From: Streptomyces asoensis | Lineage (GTDB): Bacteria; Actinomycetota; Actinomycetes; Streptomycetales; Streptomycetaceae | NCBI RefSeq assembly: GCF_013085465.1 | Contig: NZ_CP049838.1 | Span: forward strand, 9,114,001-9,178,000 | Length of the DNA: 64,000 nucleotides | Direction of reading: 5' to 3' | Shown: in pieces, positions 26,916-34,999 of the stretch | Layout of the letters: the number at the start of each line of letters is the position of its first letter | How positions within the stretch are numbered: position 1 is the stretch's first letter | Notes under the pieces: model-generated | The model's input: the letters and a program-made list of their open reading frames with translations, nothing else | Told to the model about the DNA's origin: nothing | The model's database searches: none | Program-made: the position numbers and the translations under genes

Positions 26916-26958
26916 GGACAGGGCTCGCCCACCATCCGCGTCGGGGCGGGCCCTGTCC
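26916..26958. terminator. GC-rich hairpin in a gene-poor gap
   Basis: An imperfect 14-15-bp inverted repeat (GGACAGGGCTCGCCC / GGGCGGGCCCTGTCC) lies in the 26584-27029 gap. The gap also contains two direct copies of GGGGTGTGCGCC (about 26813 and 26840) and no convincing intact gene. The hairpin could be a terminator or the scar region of a deletion. Confidence 0.4.
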
Positions 26959-27029
26959 GCGTGCCCGGTGTGCCACCCACACCGGATGCTCGGTGACCGA
27001 CCGGCCTCCCGTCTCCACGAGACCGGGGC

Positions 27030-27152
27030 TTCCTCCGCGAGCACGGCATGGAGAAGATCGTCCATGACCTGTGCGTCCAGCGGATCCTGGAAGGAAGCAA
27101 CGAGATCATGCGCGTCAACGTGGCCCGCGGCCTGACGGAGGCATCCGGATGA
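27030..27152 (+). pseudogene. Acyl-CoA dehydrogenase, C-terminal remnant
   Basis: The open frame before the hydrolase gene reads FLREHGMEKIVHDLCV, then QRILEGSNEIMRVNVARGL. This is the invariant C-terminal end of acyl-CoA dehydrogenases (with the EGxNEIMR motif). About 40 codons survive; upstream of 27030 the similarity stops abruptly and a stop codon lies at 26994. Its TGA overlaps the ATG of the next gene (ATGA), so the original operon junction is intact while the rest of the gene is gone. The lost gene was probably an isobutyryl-CoA or related dehydrogenase of valine breakdown. Confidence 0.75.
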
Positions 27153-28195
27153 ACGACATCGAGGACCCCGTCCTGCTGCACACCACCGGCCGAGCCGCCC
27201 ACATCACGCTCAACCGACCGAGGGCCATCAACGCCCTGAACCACACGATGGTGCGCCGCATCGACGGCGCGCTGACGCTCTGGGAGCGCGACCCGGCCGT
27301 CGAGACCGTCGTCATCTCCGGCGCGGGGGAGCGCGGCCTGTGCGCGGGCGGCGACATCCGCGCCGTCCACGACGACGCCCGCGACGACGACGGCACCGCC
27401 TCGGCCGCCTTCTGGCGCGACGAGTACCACCTCAACGCCCGCATCGCCCGCTACCCCAAGCCCTACGTCGCCCTGATGGACGGCATCGTCATGGGAGGCG
27501 GTGTCGGCGTCTCCGCGCACGGCAGCGTCCGGGTCGTCACCGAGCGGTCGAGGATCGCGATGCCCGAGACCGGCATCGGCTTCGTGCCGGACGTCGGCGG
27601 CACCCACCTGCTCGCCCGCGCCCCGGGTGAACTGGGCACCCATCTCGCCCTGACGGGTGCGCAGATCGGCGCCGCGGACGCCGTGTTGTGCGGGCTCGCC
27701 GACCACTACGTACCGTCCGTGTCGCTCCGGCAGTTCATCGACGACCTCGCCGACCTGCCCGTACGGGAAGCCCTGGACCGTCATGAACAGCCCTTGCCGG
27801 CGGGCGGGTTGGCCGGCCACCGGGAGTGGATCGACACCTGTTGCGCGGTCGACACCGTCGAGGAGATCGTCCAACGGCTGTTCGCCCACGGCGACCCGAC
27901 GGCGAAGGAGACCGCGGAGACCCTGCTGGCCAGGTCGCCCACCGCGCTCAAGGTCACCCTGGCCGCCCTGCGCCGTGCCCGGCGGCTCGGCTCGCTGGAA
28001 CGGGTGTTGGAACAGGAGTACCGCGTCTCCTGCGCGGCCCTGACCACGCCCGACCTGGTCGAGGGCATCCGCGCCCAGGTCGTCGACAAGGACCGCGACC
28101 CGCGTTGGTCGCCGGCCACCCTCGCCGAGGTCACAACGGCCGACGTGGAGCGCTTCTTCGCCCCGCTCGGCGCGCGCGAACTCGGTCTCGCCTGA
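27149..28195 (+). CDS. 3-hydroxyisobutyryl-CoA hydrolase (enoyl-CoA hydratase/isomerase family)
   Basis: This 348-residue crotonase-fold protein has the length and C-terminal extension of 3-hydroxyisobutyryl-CoA hydrolases of valine catabolism. The oxyanion-hole motifs are CAGGDIRAVH and MDGIVMGGGVG, and the catalytic Glu/Asp pair is in MPETGIGFVPDVGGT. I chose the ATG at 27149 because it overlaps the stop of the upstream dehydrogenase remnant. A GGAGG sequence precedes it. Loss of the upstream gene may leave this gene without its native promoter. Confidence 0.85.
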   Translation: MNDIEDPVLLHTTGRAAHITLNRPRAINALNHTMVRRIDGALTLWERDPAVETVVISGAGERGLCAGGDIRAVHDDARDDDGTASAAFWRDEYHLNARIARYPKPYVALMDGIVMGGGVGVSAHGSVRVVTERSRIAMPETGIGFVPDVGGTHLLARAPGELGTHLALTGAQIGAADAVLCGLADHYVPSVSLRQFIDDLADLPVREALDRHEQPLPAGGLAGHREWIDTCCAVDTVEEIVQRLFAHGDPTAKETAETLLARSPTALKVTLAALRRARRLGSLERVLEQEYRVSCAALTTPDLVEGIRAQVVDKDRDPRWSPATLAEVTTADVERFFAPLGARELGLA

Positions 28196-28293
28196 CCCGA
28201 CACCACCCGCGCAGACCCGCTGGAGAGCAGGACCGCCGTGGTGATCTGGGCCACCTGGCCGTGGCGAGCGGAATCACGCCAGGTGGGGCGGTA

Positions 28294-28322
28294 TTGGCCA
28301 GGGGCCCGACACGCGGTACCGT
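28294..28322 (+). promoter_or_regulatory. Candidate promoter of the cbtBA operon
   Basis: TTGGCC (28294-28299) and TACCGT (28317-28322) are separated by 17 bp and sit just before the riboswitch, so transcription would start near 28329. The hexamers match the consensus only partly. Confidence 0.4.
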
Positions 28323-28334
28323 CGCTCTGATATC

Positions 28335-28440
28335 GACGACGGCGAGACGGAAGCCGGTGAGAACCCGGCACGGTCGCGCCACTGTGGACGGTGTACCCCG
28401 AAGGGGCACACACCGCGAGTCAGACCCGTGGCCGTCGTCA
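28335..28440 (+). promoter_or_regulatory. Cobalamin (B12) riboswitch
   Basis: The conserved aptamer core is readable: GGAAGCCGGTGAGAA, CCCGGCACGGTCGCGCC, ACTGTGGACGG and the 3' GCGAGTCAGACCC. The closing helix pairs GACGACGGC (28335-28343) with GCCGTCGTC (28431-28439). It ends 47 nt before the cbtB start, with a strong AGAGGAGG site between. It should reduce expression of the cobalt transporter when adenosylcobalamin is plentiful, probably by blocking translation. Confidence 0.92.
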
Positions 28441-28486
28441 TGTGCACCACCGAGATGGGACGCGAACTCCCAGAGGAGGTCCTGCC

Positions 28487-28708
28487 ATGGCGCAGCATGT
28501 CGCCCAGCCGACTACCACCACGCCTGTCGTACCCGCCAAGTTGCCGCTGAAGGACATCGCCCCCTGGGCGGTCTTCTTCGGCGTCCTGATGCTGGTCCTG
28601 CTGTACTTCGTCGGCGCGGAGCAGGGCGCGACAGCCGTCGTCTCCGGCGAGGACGTTCACGAGTGGGTGCACGACGCCCGCCACCTGCTCGGCTTCCCCT
28701 GCCACTGA
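28487..28708 (+). CDS. cbtB: CbtB, small subunit of a B12-regulated cobalt transporter
   Basis: This 73-residue protein has one TM helix (WAVFFGVLMLVLLYFVGAE) and the CbtB C-terminal metal-binding pattern EDVHEWVHDARHLLGFPCH, rich in His. It is the accessory subunit of the CbtAB cobalt uptake system. The ATG at 28487 follows an AGAGGAGG site. The position directly behind a cobalamin riboswitch fixes the assignment. CbtA follows 24 bp later. Confidence 0.92.
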   Translation: MAQHVAQPTTTTPVVPAKLPLKDIAPWAVFFGVLMLVLLYFVGAEQGATAVVSGEDVHEWVHDARHLLGFPCH

Positions 28709-28732
28709 CCCGAGGGGAACCCCAGCACACTC

Positions 28733-29494
28733 ATGAACTCCGCAACGGTAAGAAACCTGCTCGTGCGGGGCATGCTCGCCGGCCTCGGTGCCGGCGTGCT
28801 CGCCCTGATCGTCGCCTACTTCCTCGGTGAGCCGAACGTCGACAGCGCGATCGGCTTCGAGGAGTCCCACGCGGCGGGCCACGAGCACCACGAGGTGGAA
28901 CTCGTCTCCCGCAGCCTCCAGTCCACCGCCGGCCTCGCCACCGGCGTGCTGATCTACGGGGTGGCCTTCGGCGGCATCGCCGCCCTCGCCTTCTGCTTCG
29001 CCCTCGGCCGCGTCGGCCGCTTCACCCCGCGGGCCACGGCACTTCTGCTGTCGGGGACCGCCCTGCTCGCCGTGTACGTCGTGCCGTTCCTGAAGTACCC
29101 GGCGAACCCTCCCGCGGTCGGCGACGGCGACACCATCGGCAAGCGCACCACGCTGTACTTCCTGATGATGGTGCTCAGCGTGCTGCTCGCGGTCGCCGCG
29201 GTGATCCTGGGCAAGCGGCTCGCGCCGAGGCTGGGCACCTGGAACGCCACCGTCGTCGCCGTCCTCGGCTTCGTGCTCGCCATCGGGCTGGCCTACGGGT
29301 TCCTGCCGACGGTCAACGAGGTGCCGAGCGACTTCCCGGCCGCACTGCTGTGGCGGTTCCGCCTGTCCGCCCTCGCCATGCAGGTCACGCTCTGGGCAGG
29401 CTTCGGCCTCGTCTTCGGCGAACTGGCCGAACGGCTGCTGCACCCCAAGCCCGCCACGGTGTCCGCGGGCACGCCGGTGGCCGCCTCACAGTGA
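28733..29494 (+). CDS. cbtA: CbtA, cobalt transporter membrane subunit
   Basis: This 253-residue CbtA family protein has about five TM helices. Its N-terminal signature is VRNLLVRGMLAGLGAGVLAL, and the His-rich loop (SHAAGHEHHEVE) between the first two helices is probably a metal entry site. It forms the cobalt-uptake channel with CbtB for cobalamin synthesis, and is co-transcribed with cbtB under the riboswitch. A hairpin terminator follows. Confidence 0.9.
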   Translation: MNSATVRNLLVRGMLAGLGAGVLALIVAYFLGEPNVDSAIGFEESHAAGHEHHEVELVSRSLQSTAGLATGVLIYGVAFGGIAALAFCFALGRVGRFTPRATALLLSGTALLAVYVVPFLKYPANPPAVGDGDTIGKRTTLYFLMMVLSVLLAVAAVILGKRLAPRLGTWNATVVAVLGFVLAIGLAYGFLPTVNEVPSDFPAALLWRFRLSALAMQVTLWAGFGLVFGELAERLLHPKPATVSAGTPVAASQ

Positions 29495-29517
29495 GCTGAC
29501 CGGCACGACGACCCGAC

Positions 29518-29552
29518 GAGAGGGCCCGCGGAACCATCCGGGGGCCCCTCTC
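29518..29552 (+). terminator. Terminator after cbtA
   Basis: The inverted repeat GAGAGGGCCC / GGGCCCCTCTC (one bulged base) with a 14-nt loop starts 24 bp past the cbtA stop and precedes the divergent-looking start region of the MFS gene. Confidence 0.7.
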
Positions 29553-29598
29553 GCGTTCGTGGGCCGACGCCGGATCGGCAGTCGGCGAAGATGGTGCG

Positions 29599-30873
29599 AT
29601 GGACATCCAACCGGCCCTCAGTACACGGCAGATGCCCGCAGGACTCGTTGCGCTCGCTCTCGGTGGTTTCGGGATCGGCCTGACCGAGTTCGTGATCGCG
29701 GGGCTGCTCCCGCAAGTCGGCCGGAGTCTCGCGGTGTCCGAGGCCGCGGCGGGTTGGCTGATCTCCGGGTACGCCCTGACGGTCGCGGTCGGCGCGATCG
29801 TGGTGACCGCCGCTACGGCCGGGCTGCCCCGCAAGGCGGTTCTCACCGGGTTGGTGGCGCTGTTCGTCGTCGGCAACCTGCTGTCCGCCGTCGCACCGAA
29901 CTACCCGCTGATGATGCTCGGACGCGTGGTCGCGGCGCTGTGCCACGGCACGTTCTTCGGCATCGGCTCGCTCGTCGCACGGCGGATGGCCGCCCCCGAG
30001 CGGGCGTCACGGGCGGTGGCAGTGATGTTCGCCGGGCTGACGGTCGCGAACGTGCTGGGCGTACCGTTCGGCGCCCTGGTCGGCGAACGCTGGGGCTGGC
30101 GCGCCACGTTCTGGGCGATCACCGGCATAGGCGTCGTCGCCGCAGTCGCCATCGCCGTGCTGGTACCGGGCTGGGCCGGCGCCGCGGACCGGCCGCCTCC
30201 CTCCGAGGGTTCCGGCCCGGCCACCGGTCGGGCGGACGAGCTGCGCAGCCAACTTCGTGCCTTCCGGTCGACACAGGTCTGGCTGACCCTTGCCGCCACC
30301 GCGCTCGGCTACGGCGGGATGTTCGGCGCGTTCAGCTATCTCGCGTACACCTTCACCCGGGTCACCGGCTTCTCCAGCACGGATGTCGCCTGGCTGCTCG
30401 TCGTGTACGGCAGCGGCCTCGTGGTCGGCAACATCGTCGGGGGACGAGCCGCCGACCGCAATCGCGACCTCACTCTGATCGCTTCCCTGGCCGGTCTCGC
30501 CGTCACGCTCACCGGGTTCGGGCTGCTGGCCGCCGACCCCGCCGCGTCGGTGGTCCTGGTTTTCCTGACGGGGCTGTTCGGGTTCGCGAGCGTCCCCGGC
30601 ATGATCACCCGCGTCACCGACCACGCCCGCGGGGTGCCGCTCGCCGCAGGCGCCAACGTGTCCGCGTCCAACATCGGCAACGCCCTGGGCGCCTGGCTCG
30701 GCGGCTTCGCCATCAGCGCCGGCCTCGGCTACCGGGCTCCGCTGTACGTCGGCGCCGCCATCGTCCTGAGCGGGCTCGCCGTGATGATCGTCGCCGCATG
30801 TCGACCGGACCGGTCGGAGACCGACGACACCACCGACCTCCGGCTCGGCCAGGACCGGGCGTCCGCGGGCTGA
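29599..30873 (+). CDS. MFS drug efflux transporter (AraJ/chloramphenicol-resistance-like)
   Basis: This 424-residue major facilitator protein has 12 predicted TM helices. It has the N-terminal pattern of the AraJ/Cml efflux branch (GFGIGLTEFVIAGLLPQVG, ISGYALTVAVGA, GRVVAALCHGTFFGIGS). Such pumps export amphenicols, sugars or other small hydrophobic compounds. It is a single gene with its own promoter region; no regulator is adjacent. The substrate is unknown. Confidence 0.85.
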   Translation: MDIQPALSTRQMPAGLVALALGGFGIGLTEFVIAGLLPQVGRSLAVSEAAAGWLISGYALTVAVGAIVVTAATAGLPRKAVLTGLVALFVVGNLLSAVAPNYPLMMLGRVVAALCHGTFFGIGSLVARRMAAPERASRAVAVMFAGLTVANVLGVPFGALVGERWGWRATFWAITGIGVVAAVAIAVLVPGWAGAADRPPPSEGSGPATGRADELRSQLRAFRSTQVWLTLAATALGYGGMFGAFSYLAYTFTRVTGFSSTDVAWLLVVYGSGLVVGNIVGGRAADRNRDLTLIASLAGLAVTLTGFGLLAADPAASVVLVFLTGLFGFASVPGMITRVTDHARGVPLAAGANVSASNIGNALGAWLGGFAISAGLGYRAPLYVGAAIVLSGLAVMIVAACRPDRSETDDTTDLRLGQDRASAG

Positions 30874-31032
30874 GGGCCTCGCCGCGCCACCGTCTCGGTT
30901 CGACGGCTTCTCGCCTGCGGTGAGGCCCACCTCCGCCTGGAACCCGAGGGCCTGGCCGCCCTTACGATCGAGTCTGCTGCCATGGCCCGCGTTTCCGCTC
31001 GCGGGCACCGACCGAATCCCCGGGGAGGGACT

Positions 31033-32118
31033 GTGATCGCCGTCGTCGGCGCCGGACTCATGGGCGCGGCCACCGCCTGGCAACTGGCCCGCAGGGGCCA
31101 CGAGGTCACGCTCGTCGACGCGTACGACGTCGGCCACCGGCACGGAAGTTCGCACGGCAGCTCGCGGATCTTCCGGCGGGCGTACGCCGACCCCTTCTAC
31201 GTACGGCTGACCGGACAGGCGTACGAGCAGTGGCGGGAGCTGGAGGACGACAGCTCGACTCCCTTGCTGCGCACGACCGGTGGGCTCGACATGGGCGAGG
31301 ACCACGACCCGAAGGAGATCGCCGATCTCCTCGGTGCGGCCGGAGTACCCCACGAACTCCTCGGCCCGGAAGCCGCCGCGGAGCGCTGGCCGTACATCCG
31401 CATCACCGGTCCGGTGCTCTACCACCCGGACGCGGGCGTGGTCGACGCCGACCGGACCGTAGGCGCCTGCGTACGGCGGGCGATCGAACACGGAGCGCAG
31501 ACGATCATCGGCACCCGCGTCACCGGCATCGACGTCCGGGGGCGCGAGAAGGTGCGCCTGCGCACCGACGACGGCCGCGAGATCGTCGCCGACACGGTGG
31601 TGATCGCGGCCGGCGCCTGGCTGCCCGATCTCGAACTGCCTCTCGCCCTGCCGCCGTTGGCGGTGACCCAGCAGCAGGTCTTCCACTTCCGGCAGCGGGA
31701 CCCGTCCGTCGGGTGGCCGACCCTGATCTGGGACGGGGCGCTGCACCTCTACGGCCTGCCGTCCGGAAGCGACGGGGGCCCGCTCCCCGCGGTCAAGGTC
31801 GCCGAGCACGACCGCGGAACCCCGGCCACCGCCCGCACCCGCAGCGGGGTCGTCGACCCGTCGTCGCGGACGCGGGTGAGCGGCTTCGTGCGCGACCGCC
31901 TCCCGGGCCTCGAGCCCGATCCGGTCGCCGAGGCGACCTGCCTCTACACCACCACCCCGGACGAGGACTTCGTCCTGGACCGCCACGGCCCCTTCGTCAT
32001 CGTCTCCCCGTGCTCCGGACACGGCGCGAAGTTCGCGCCGCTCATCGGCGCGATGGCCGCCGACCTCGCCACCGGCCGCGCCGAGCCGCATCCCCGCTTC
32101 CGCCTGGGACGCCACTGA
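31033..32118 (+). CDS. FAD-dependent sarcosine / N-methyl amino acid oxidase
   Basis: This 361-residue DAO-family flavoprotein is closest to monomeric sarcosine oxidase and N-methyltryptophan oxidase (SolA). The Rossmann motif AVVGAGLMGAATAWQLARRG binds FAD, the typical GSSHGSSRIFRRAY follows, and the C-terminal CSGHGAKFAP carries the Cys used for covalent FAD in this family. The GTG at 31033 has a GGGGAGGGA site; the upstream open frame lacks similarity. It is convergent with the quinone reductase gene, only 10 bp apart. Confidence 0.85.
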   Translation: MIAVVGAGLMGAATAWQLARRGHEVTLVDAYDVGHRHGSSHGSSRIFRRAYADPFYVRLTGQAYEQWRELEDDSSTPLLRTTGGLDMGEDHDPKEIADLLGAAGVPHELLGPEAAAERWPYIRITGPVLYHPDAGVVDADRTVGACVRRAIEHGAQTIIGTRVTGIDVRGREKVRLRTDDGREIVADTVVIAAGAWLPDLELPLALPPLAVTQQQVFHFRQRDPSVGWPTLIWDGALHLYGLPSGSDGGPLPAVKVAEHDRGTPATARTRSGVVDPSSRTRVSGFVRDRLPGLEPDPVAEATCLYTTTPDEDFVLDRHGPFVIVSPCSGHGAKFAPLIGAMAADLATGRAEPHPRFRLGRH

Positions 32119-32128
32119 GCCTCTTCGG

Positions 32129-33109
32129 TCAGCCGGGGACGGTGACCAGCACCCGGCCGCGCCCGCCCGCGTCCACCCGGTCGTGAGCCTCGGCGATGTC
32201 CGCCAGCGGGAAGCGGTCGCCGATGTCGACGGTGAGCGCACCGGCCGCGGCCGCCGCGGTCAGATCGCGGGCGGCCTGCCGCTTCGCCGCGGCGGGGAAG
32301 TCGTCGCTGCCGAGCAGGCGCAGGGTGACGTTGTTGAACAGCAGGGGCCAGAACGGCAGTTCGGTGCGGTCGGCGTGGGTTCCGTAGGCGGCGATGACGG
32401 CATCGAGCGCGGTGACCGCGTTGTCCAGGTCCGCGTTGGCCGACAGGGACACCTCGACGACGCGGTGCACACCGTCGGGCGCGTGGGCGCGGATCGCCGC
32501 CGCGGGGTCGCCGGAGTCCAGGGCGACGGCGTGCGGGACGACGGCCGGGTCGACCCGGTCCAGGTCACCGCCGCGCCGTACGGTGCCGATGACGGTGGCG
32601 CCGCCCCAGCGGGCGAGCTGGGCGGCCGGCGATCCGACGCCGCCGAGCACTCCGTGCACCAGCACGATCTTCCCGTCGACCGGCCCGTCGGCGAATACGG
32701 CGCGGTGCGCGGTGATACCGGGGATGCCCAGACTCGCGCCCAGTTCGTCGCCGAGGTGGTCGGGCAGCGGGACGGCCTGCTGATCGGGTACGACGGTGTA
32801 CTGGGCGGCGGTTCCGAAGGCCCGGTAGGACTGGGCGCCGTACACCCACACCCGCTGACCCACGCGGCGGGCCTCGACTCCGCTCCCGACAGCGTCGACC
32901 ACACCGGCGGCGTCACTGTGCGGGATCACGCGGGGGTAGGGCATCGAGGAGCCGAGCCAGCCACGCCGCTTCTTGGTGTCTCCGGGATTGATCCCGGAGA
33001 CGGTCACGCGGACGCGGACCTCGCCGGGGCCGGGCCGGGGGTCGGGCAACTCGCCTACGTGCAGGACGTCGGCGGCCGGTCCCTGTCCGTCGTACCAGGA
33101 CGCGATCAT
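32129..33109 (-). CDS. Zinc-independent quinone/alcohol oxidoreductase (QOR-like MDR)
   Basis: This 326-residue medium-chain dehydrogenase of the NADPH:quinone oxidoreductase type has the GroES-like start (PRPGPGEVRVRVTVSGINPGDTK) and the cofactor motif VHGVLGGVGSPAAQLA. No structural-zinc cysteines are seen. Its ATG overlaps the stop of the upstream padR gene (4 nt), so the regulator and enzyme form one operon, a common pairing for electrophile or phenolic stress. Confidence 0.87.
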   Translation of the reverse strand: MIASWYDGQGPAADVLHVGELPDPRPGPGEVRVRVTVSGINPGDTKKRRGWLGSSMPYPRVIPHSDAAGVVDAVGSGVEARRVGQRVWVYGAQSYRAFGTAAQYTVVPDQQAVPLPDHLGDELGASLGIPGITAHRAVFADGPVDGKIVLVHGVLGGVGSPAAQLARWGGATVIGTVRRGGDLDRVDPAVVPHAVALDSGDPAAAIRAHAPDGVHRVVEVSLSANADLDNAVTALDAVIAAYGTHADRTELPFWPLLFNNVTLRLLGSDDFPAAAKRQAARDLTAAAAAGALTVDIGDRFPLADIAEAHDRVDAGGRGRVLVTVPG

Positions 33110-33693
33110 GCGGCATCTCCCGTAGTCGTGCGGGCGGTGGGTTCGTCGGCTTCGCCGGGGGCGGGGTCGTTCTCGAGCGGCTCCTCGCCGAGGACCTCGC
33201 GGAGCCAGGCGCGCTCGGCGCGGCTGACGGCGCGGGCGGTGAGCAGTACGCCGCGACGGTACGGATCGTCGACCTCCTCGGCGCGCAGCGGTCTCCCGCC
33301 GTCGTAGAAGAAGCCGGCCGGTTCCTCCAGGAAGGCGAGGCGGCGGCGCAGCACGGCGTGCTGTTCCGACACGTCGGGGAGCTTGGAGAGGAAGGCCAGG
33401 AGGGCGAAGAACCGGGTGAAGTCGGTGATCTCGTGGTCTGCCGGTGTACGCAGGCGCTCCAGCATGTCGGTGTGTCCGGCCTCGGTCAGGCTGAGCACGA
33501 AGCGGGCGGCGCCGGCCCGAGGATCCGCTTGACGCACCAGGAGTCCCGCCCTGGCGAGCCGGTTGATCGCCGGGTAGAGGCTGCCGTCGCTGACGGGGCG
33601 CGTGTAGCCGATCAGCTGGGAGACCTTGCGGCGCAGCTCATGACCCGGCAGAGGGCCTTCGGCGAGGAAGCCCAGTATCGCTAGTTCGAGCAT
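33106..33693 (-). CDS. PadR family transcriptional regulator
   Basis: This 195-residue PadR repressor has a winged HTH at the N-terminus (LAILGFLAEGPLPGHELRRKV, then SDGSLYPAINRLARAGL) and a C-terminal helical dimerisation part. It heads a two-gene operon with the quinone oxidoreductase. A palindromic site 21-54 bp upstream of its start fits autoregulation. The effector is probably a small electrophile or aromatic, by analogy only. Confidence 0.88.
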   Translation of the reverse strand: MLELAILGFLAEGPLPGHELRRKVSQLIGYTRPVSDGSLYPAINRLARAGLLVRQADPRAGAARFVLSLTEAGHTDMLERLRTPADHEITDFTRFFALLAFLSKLPDVSEQHAVLRRRLAFLEEPAGFFYDGGRPLRAEEVDDPYRRGVLLTARAVSRAERAWLREVLGEEPLENDPAPGEADEPTARTTTGDAA

Positions 33694-33713
33694 GGGACCA
33701 TCGTCTCACGATT

Positions 33714-33747
33714 CACATCGAATCGATATGTGCATCGAATCGATGTG
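33714..33747 (-). promoter_or_regulatory. PadR operator: twin ATCGAATCGAT palindromes
   Basis: A 34-bp near-perfect inverted repeat (CACATCGAATCGAT ... ATCGAATCGATGTG) is built from two copies of the palindrome ATCGA-A-TCGAT at 33717-33727 and 33734-33744, centres 17 bp apart. It lies immediately upstream of padR in an AT-richer patch. Confidence 0.75.
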
Positions 33748-33880
33748 ACCAGTGGAACCGGGGCGGGCACGGAATTGTTCAGACCTCTCACGTGCTGTTG
33801 TATCCACAGAGGCTGGGACGTCGACGGTGTGCGAGCGAGCAACGCAAGTGGCCGAGGCGAGAGAGACGGAAGGTGCTGAG

Positions 33881-34393
33881 ATGGCAGCGCAGACGCAGAG
33901 GGCCGTGCTTGCGGGCGGATGCTTCTGGGGGATGCAGGACTTGACCCGCAGGCTCCCGGGCGTGACGGCGACCCGGGTCGGATACAGCGGGGGTGACGTA
34001 CCGAACGCGACGTACCGCAACCACGGCACCCACGCGGAGGCCATCGAGATCCTCTTCGACCCCGAGAAGACCGACTTCCGCACGATCCTGGAGTTCTTCT
34101 TCCAGATCCACGACCCGAGCACCAAGAACCGCCAGGGCAACGACATCGGCCTCAGCTACCGCTCGGCGATCTACTACGTGGACGACGAGCAGAAGCGGAT
34201 CGCCGAGGACACCATCGCGGACGTGGACGCCTCCGGACTGTGGCCGGGCAAGGCCGTCACCGAGGTCGAGCCGGTGGGCCCCTTCTGGGAGGCCGAGCCC
34301 GAGCACCAGGACTACCTGGAGCGTTACCCCGACGGCTACACCTGCCACTTCCCGCGCCCGGGATGGCGACTTCCGGCCCGCACGCAGGGCTGA
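33881..34393 (+). CDS. msrA: Peptide methionine-S-sulfoxide reductase MsrA
   Basis: This 170-residue MsrA reduces methionine-S-sulfoxide in damaged proteins. The catalytic GGCFWG motif is at residues 12-17 (Cys14). The family blocks [20 protein letters not shown] and [14 protein letters not shown] are intact. The start at 33881 follows GAAGGTGC; the open frame upstream to 33752 has no similarity. The gene is monocistronic, ending at a strong hairpin. Confidence 0.93.
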   Translation: MAAQTQRAVLAGGCFWGMQDLTRRLPGVTATRVGYSGGDVPNATYRNHGTHAEAIEILFDPEKTDFRTILEFFFQIHDPSTKNRQGNDIGLSYRSAIYYVDDEQKRIAEDTIADVDASGLWPGKAVTEVEPVGPFWEAEPEHQDYLERYPDGYTCHFPRPGWRLPARTQG

Positions 34394-34400
34394 ACCACTC

Positions 34401-34437
34401 CGCCGAGGCCCCAGACCTCTGCTCCGGGGCCTCGGCG
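34401..34437 (+). terminator. Terminator after msrA
   Basis: A perfect 12-bp stem CGCCGAGGCCCC / GGGGCCTCGGCG with a 13-nt loop begins 8 bp after the msrA stop. It could also serve the convergent tautomerase gene, which ends at 34500. Confidence 0.8.
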
Positions 34438-34499
34438 TGCAGGACGTCCGGCGTACCGGACGTGAGGCAGGACGGCGAGTTTCGGGCTTCACCGGCGGG

Positions 34500-34883
34500 T
34501 CAGGCGACCTGGCCGCCGATGCCGGAGCGCCCTTCGGGGACGGCCGGCAGGCCGACCGCCACCTGATGCCGTACCTGCTCGCCGAGTACGCCGGCCACCG
34601 CGTCGGTGATCGCGGTGATCAGGCGCGCCGGCGCGTCCGGCACGTCCGGGTGCCGGTAGGCCGCCTCGCGCAGGCTCAGGGTGATGTTCGGGGCGGTCCC
34701 GTCGGTCGGCGCCCCGCCGATGCCCCGCCGGTGCTGGGGAATGCCGACGAGGTCGACGGCGACCAGGCGGCCGAACTGCTCTCCGTAGACCGATCCGACA
34801 GCGTCCGCGAGCCCGCGGATCAGGCCCTCTTCGGCCTTCCCGTCGAGGGCGGTCTCGCTGATGTGCACGGTGAAGTGGGGCAT
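34500..34883 (-). CDS. Fused 4-oxalocrotonate tautomerase-like protein
   Basis: This 127-residue protein is made of two tautomerase-like halves. The first starts MPHFTVHISE, keeping the Pro that becomes the catalytic N-terminal residue. The second starts PNITLSLREAAYRHPDV and lacks a free N-terminal Pro. Both halves end with a GIGG motif (RRGIGGAP, RSGIGGQVA), showing the internal duplication. The start is the ATG at 34883, not the ATG at 34976, because only this one exposes Pro. The gene is divergent from marR across paired operator-like sites. Confidence 0.78.
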   Translation of the reverse strand: MPHFTVHISETALDGKAEEGLIRGLADAVGSVYGEQFGRLVAVDLVGIPQHRRGIGGAPTDGTAPNITLSLREAAYRHPDVPDAPARLITAITDAVAGVLGEQVRHQVAVGLPAVPEGRSGIGGQVA

Positions 34884-34947
34884 GGTGGAATCTCCGTTCG
34901 TGCCTGTGGTCCGCGCCTGCGGTGGCGGGCAGGTCGGCTGTGGATGT

Positions 34948-34978
34948 CTTTGCAAGCAAAACATCTTTGCTGTCAAAG
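34948..34978. promoter_or_regulatory. Tandem MarR-type operator in a divergent promoter
   Basis: Two related palindromes, CTTTG-CAAG-CAAAA (34948-34961) and CTTTG-CTGT-CAAAG (34965-34978), sit 17 bp apart between the tautomerase gene and marR, in a short AT-rich patch. The second is 22 bp before the marR start. They suggest autoregulation plus control of the tautomerase. Confidence 0.65.
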
Positions 34979-34999
34979 GTAAATGGCGAGGGGTGTGAG

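Noticed and set aside
26597..27029. Possible intact gene in the gap before the hydrolase
   Set aside because: Open frames there are short, Arg/Pro-rich and lack start signals; only the dehydrogenase tail after 27030 is convincing.
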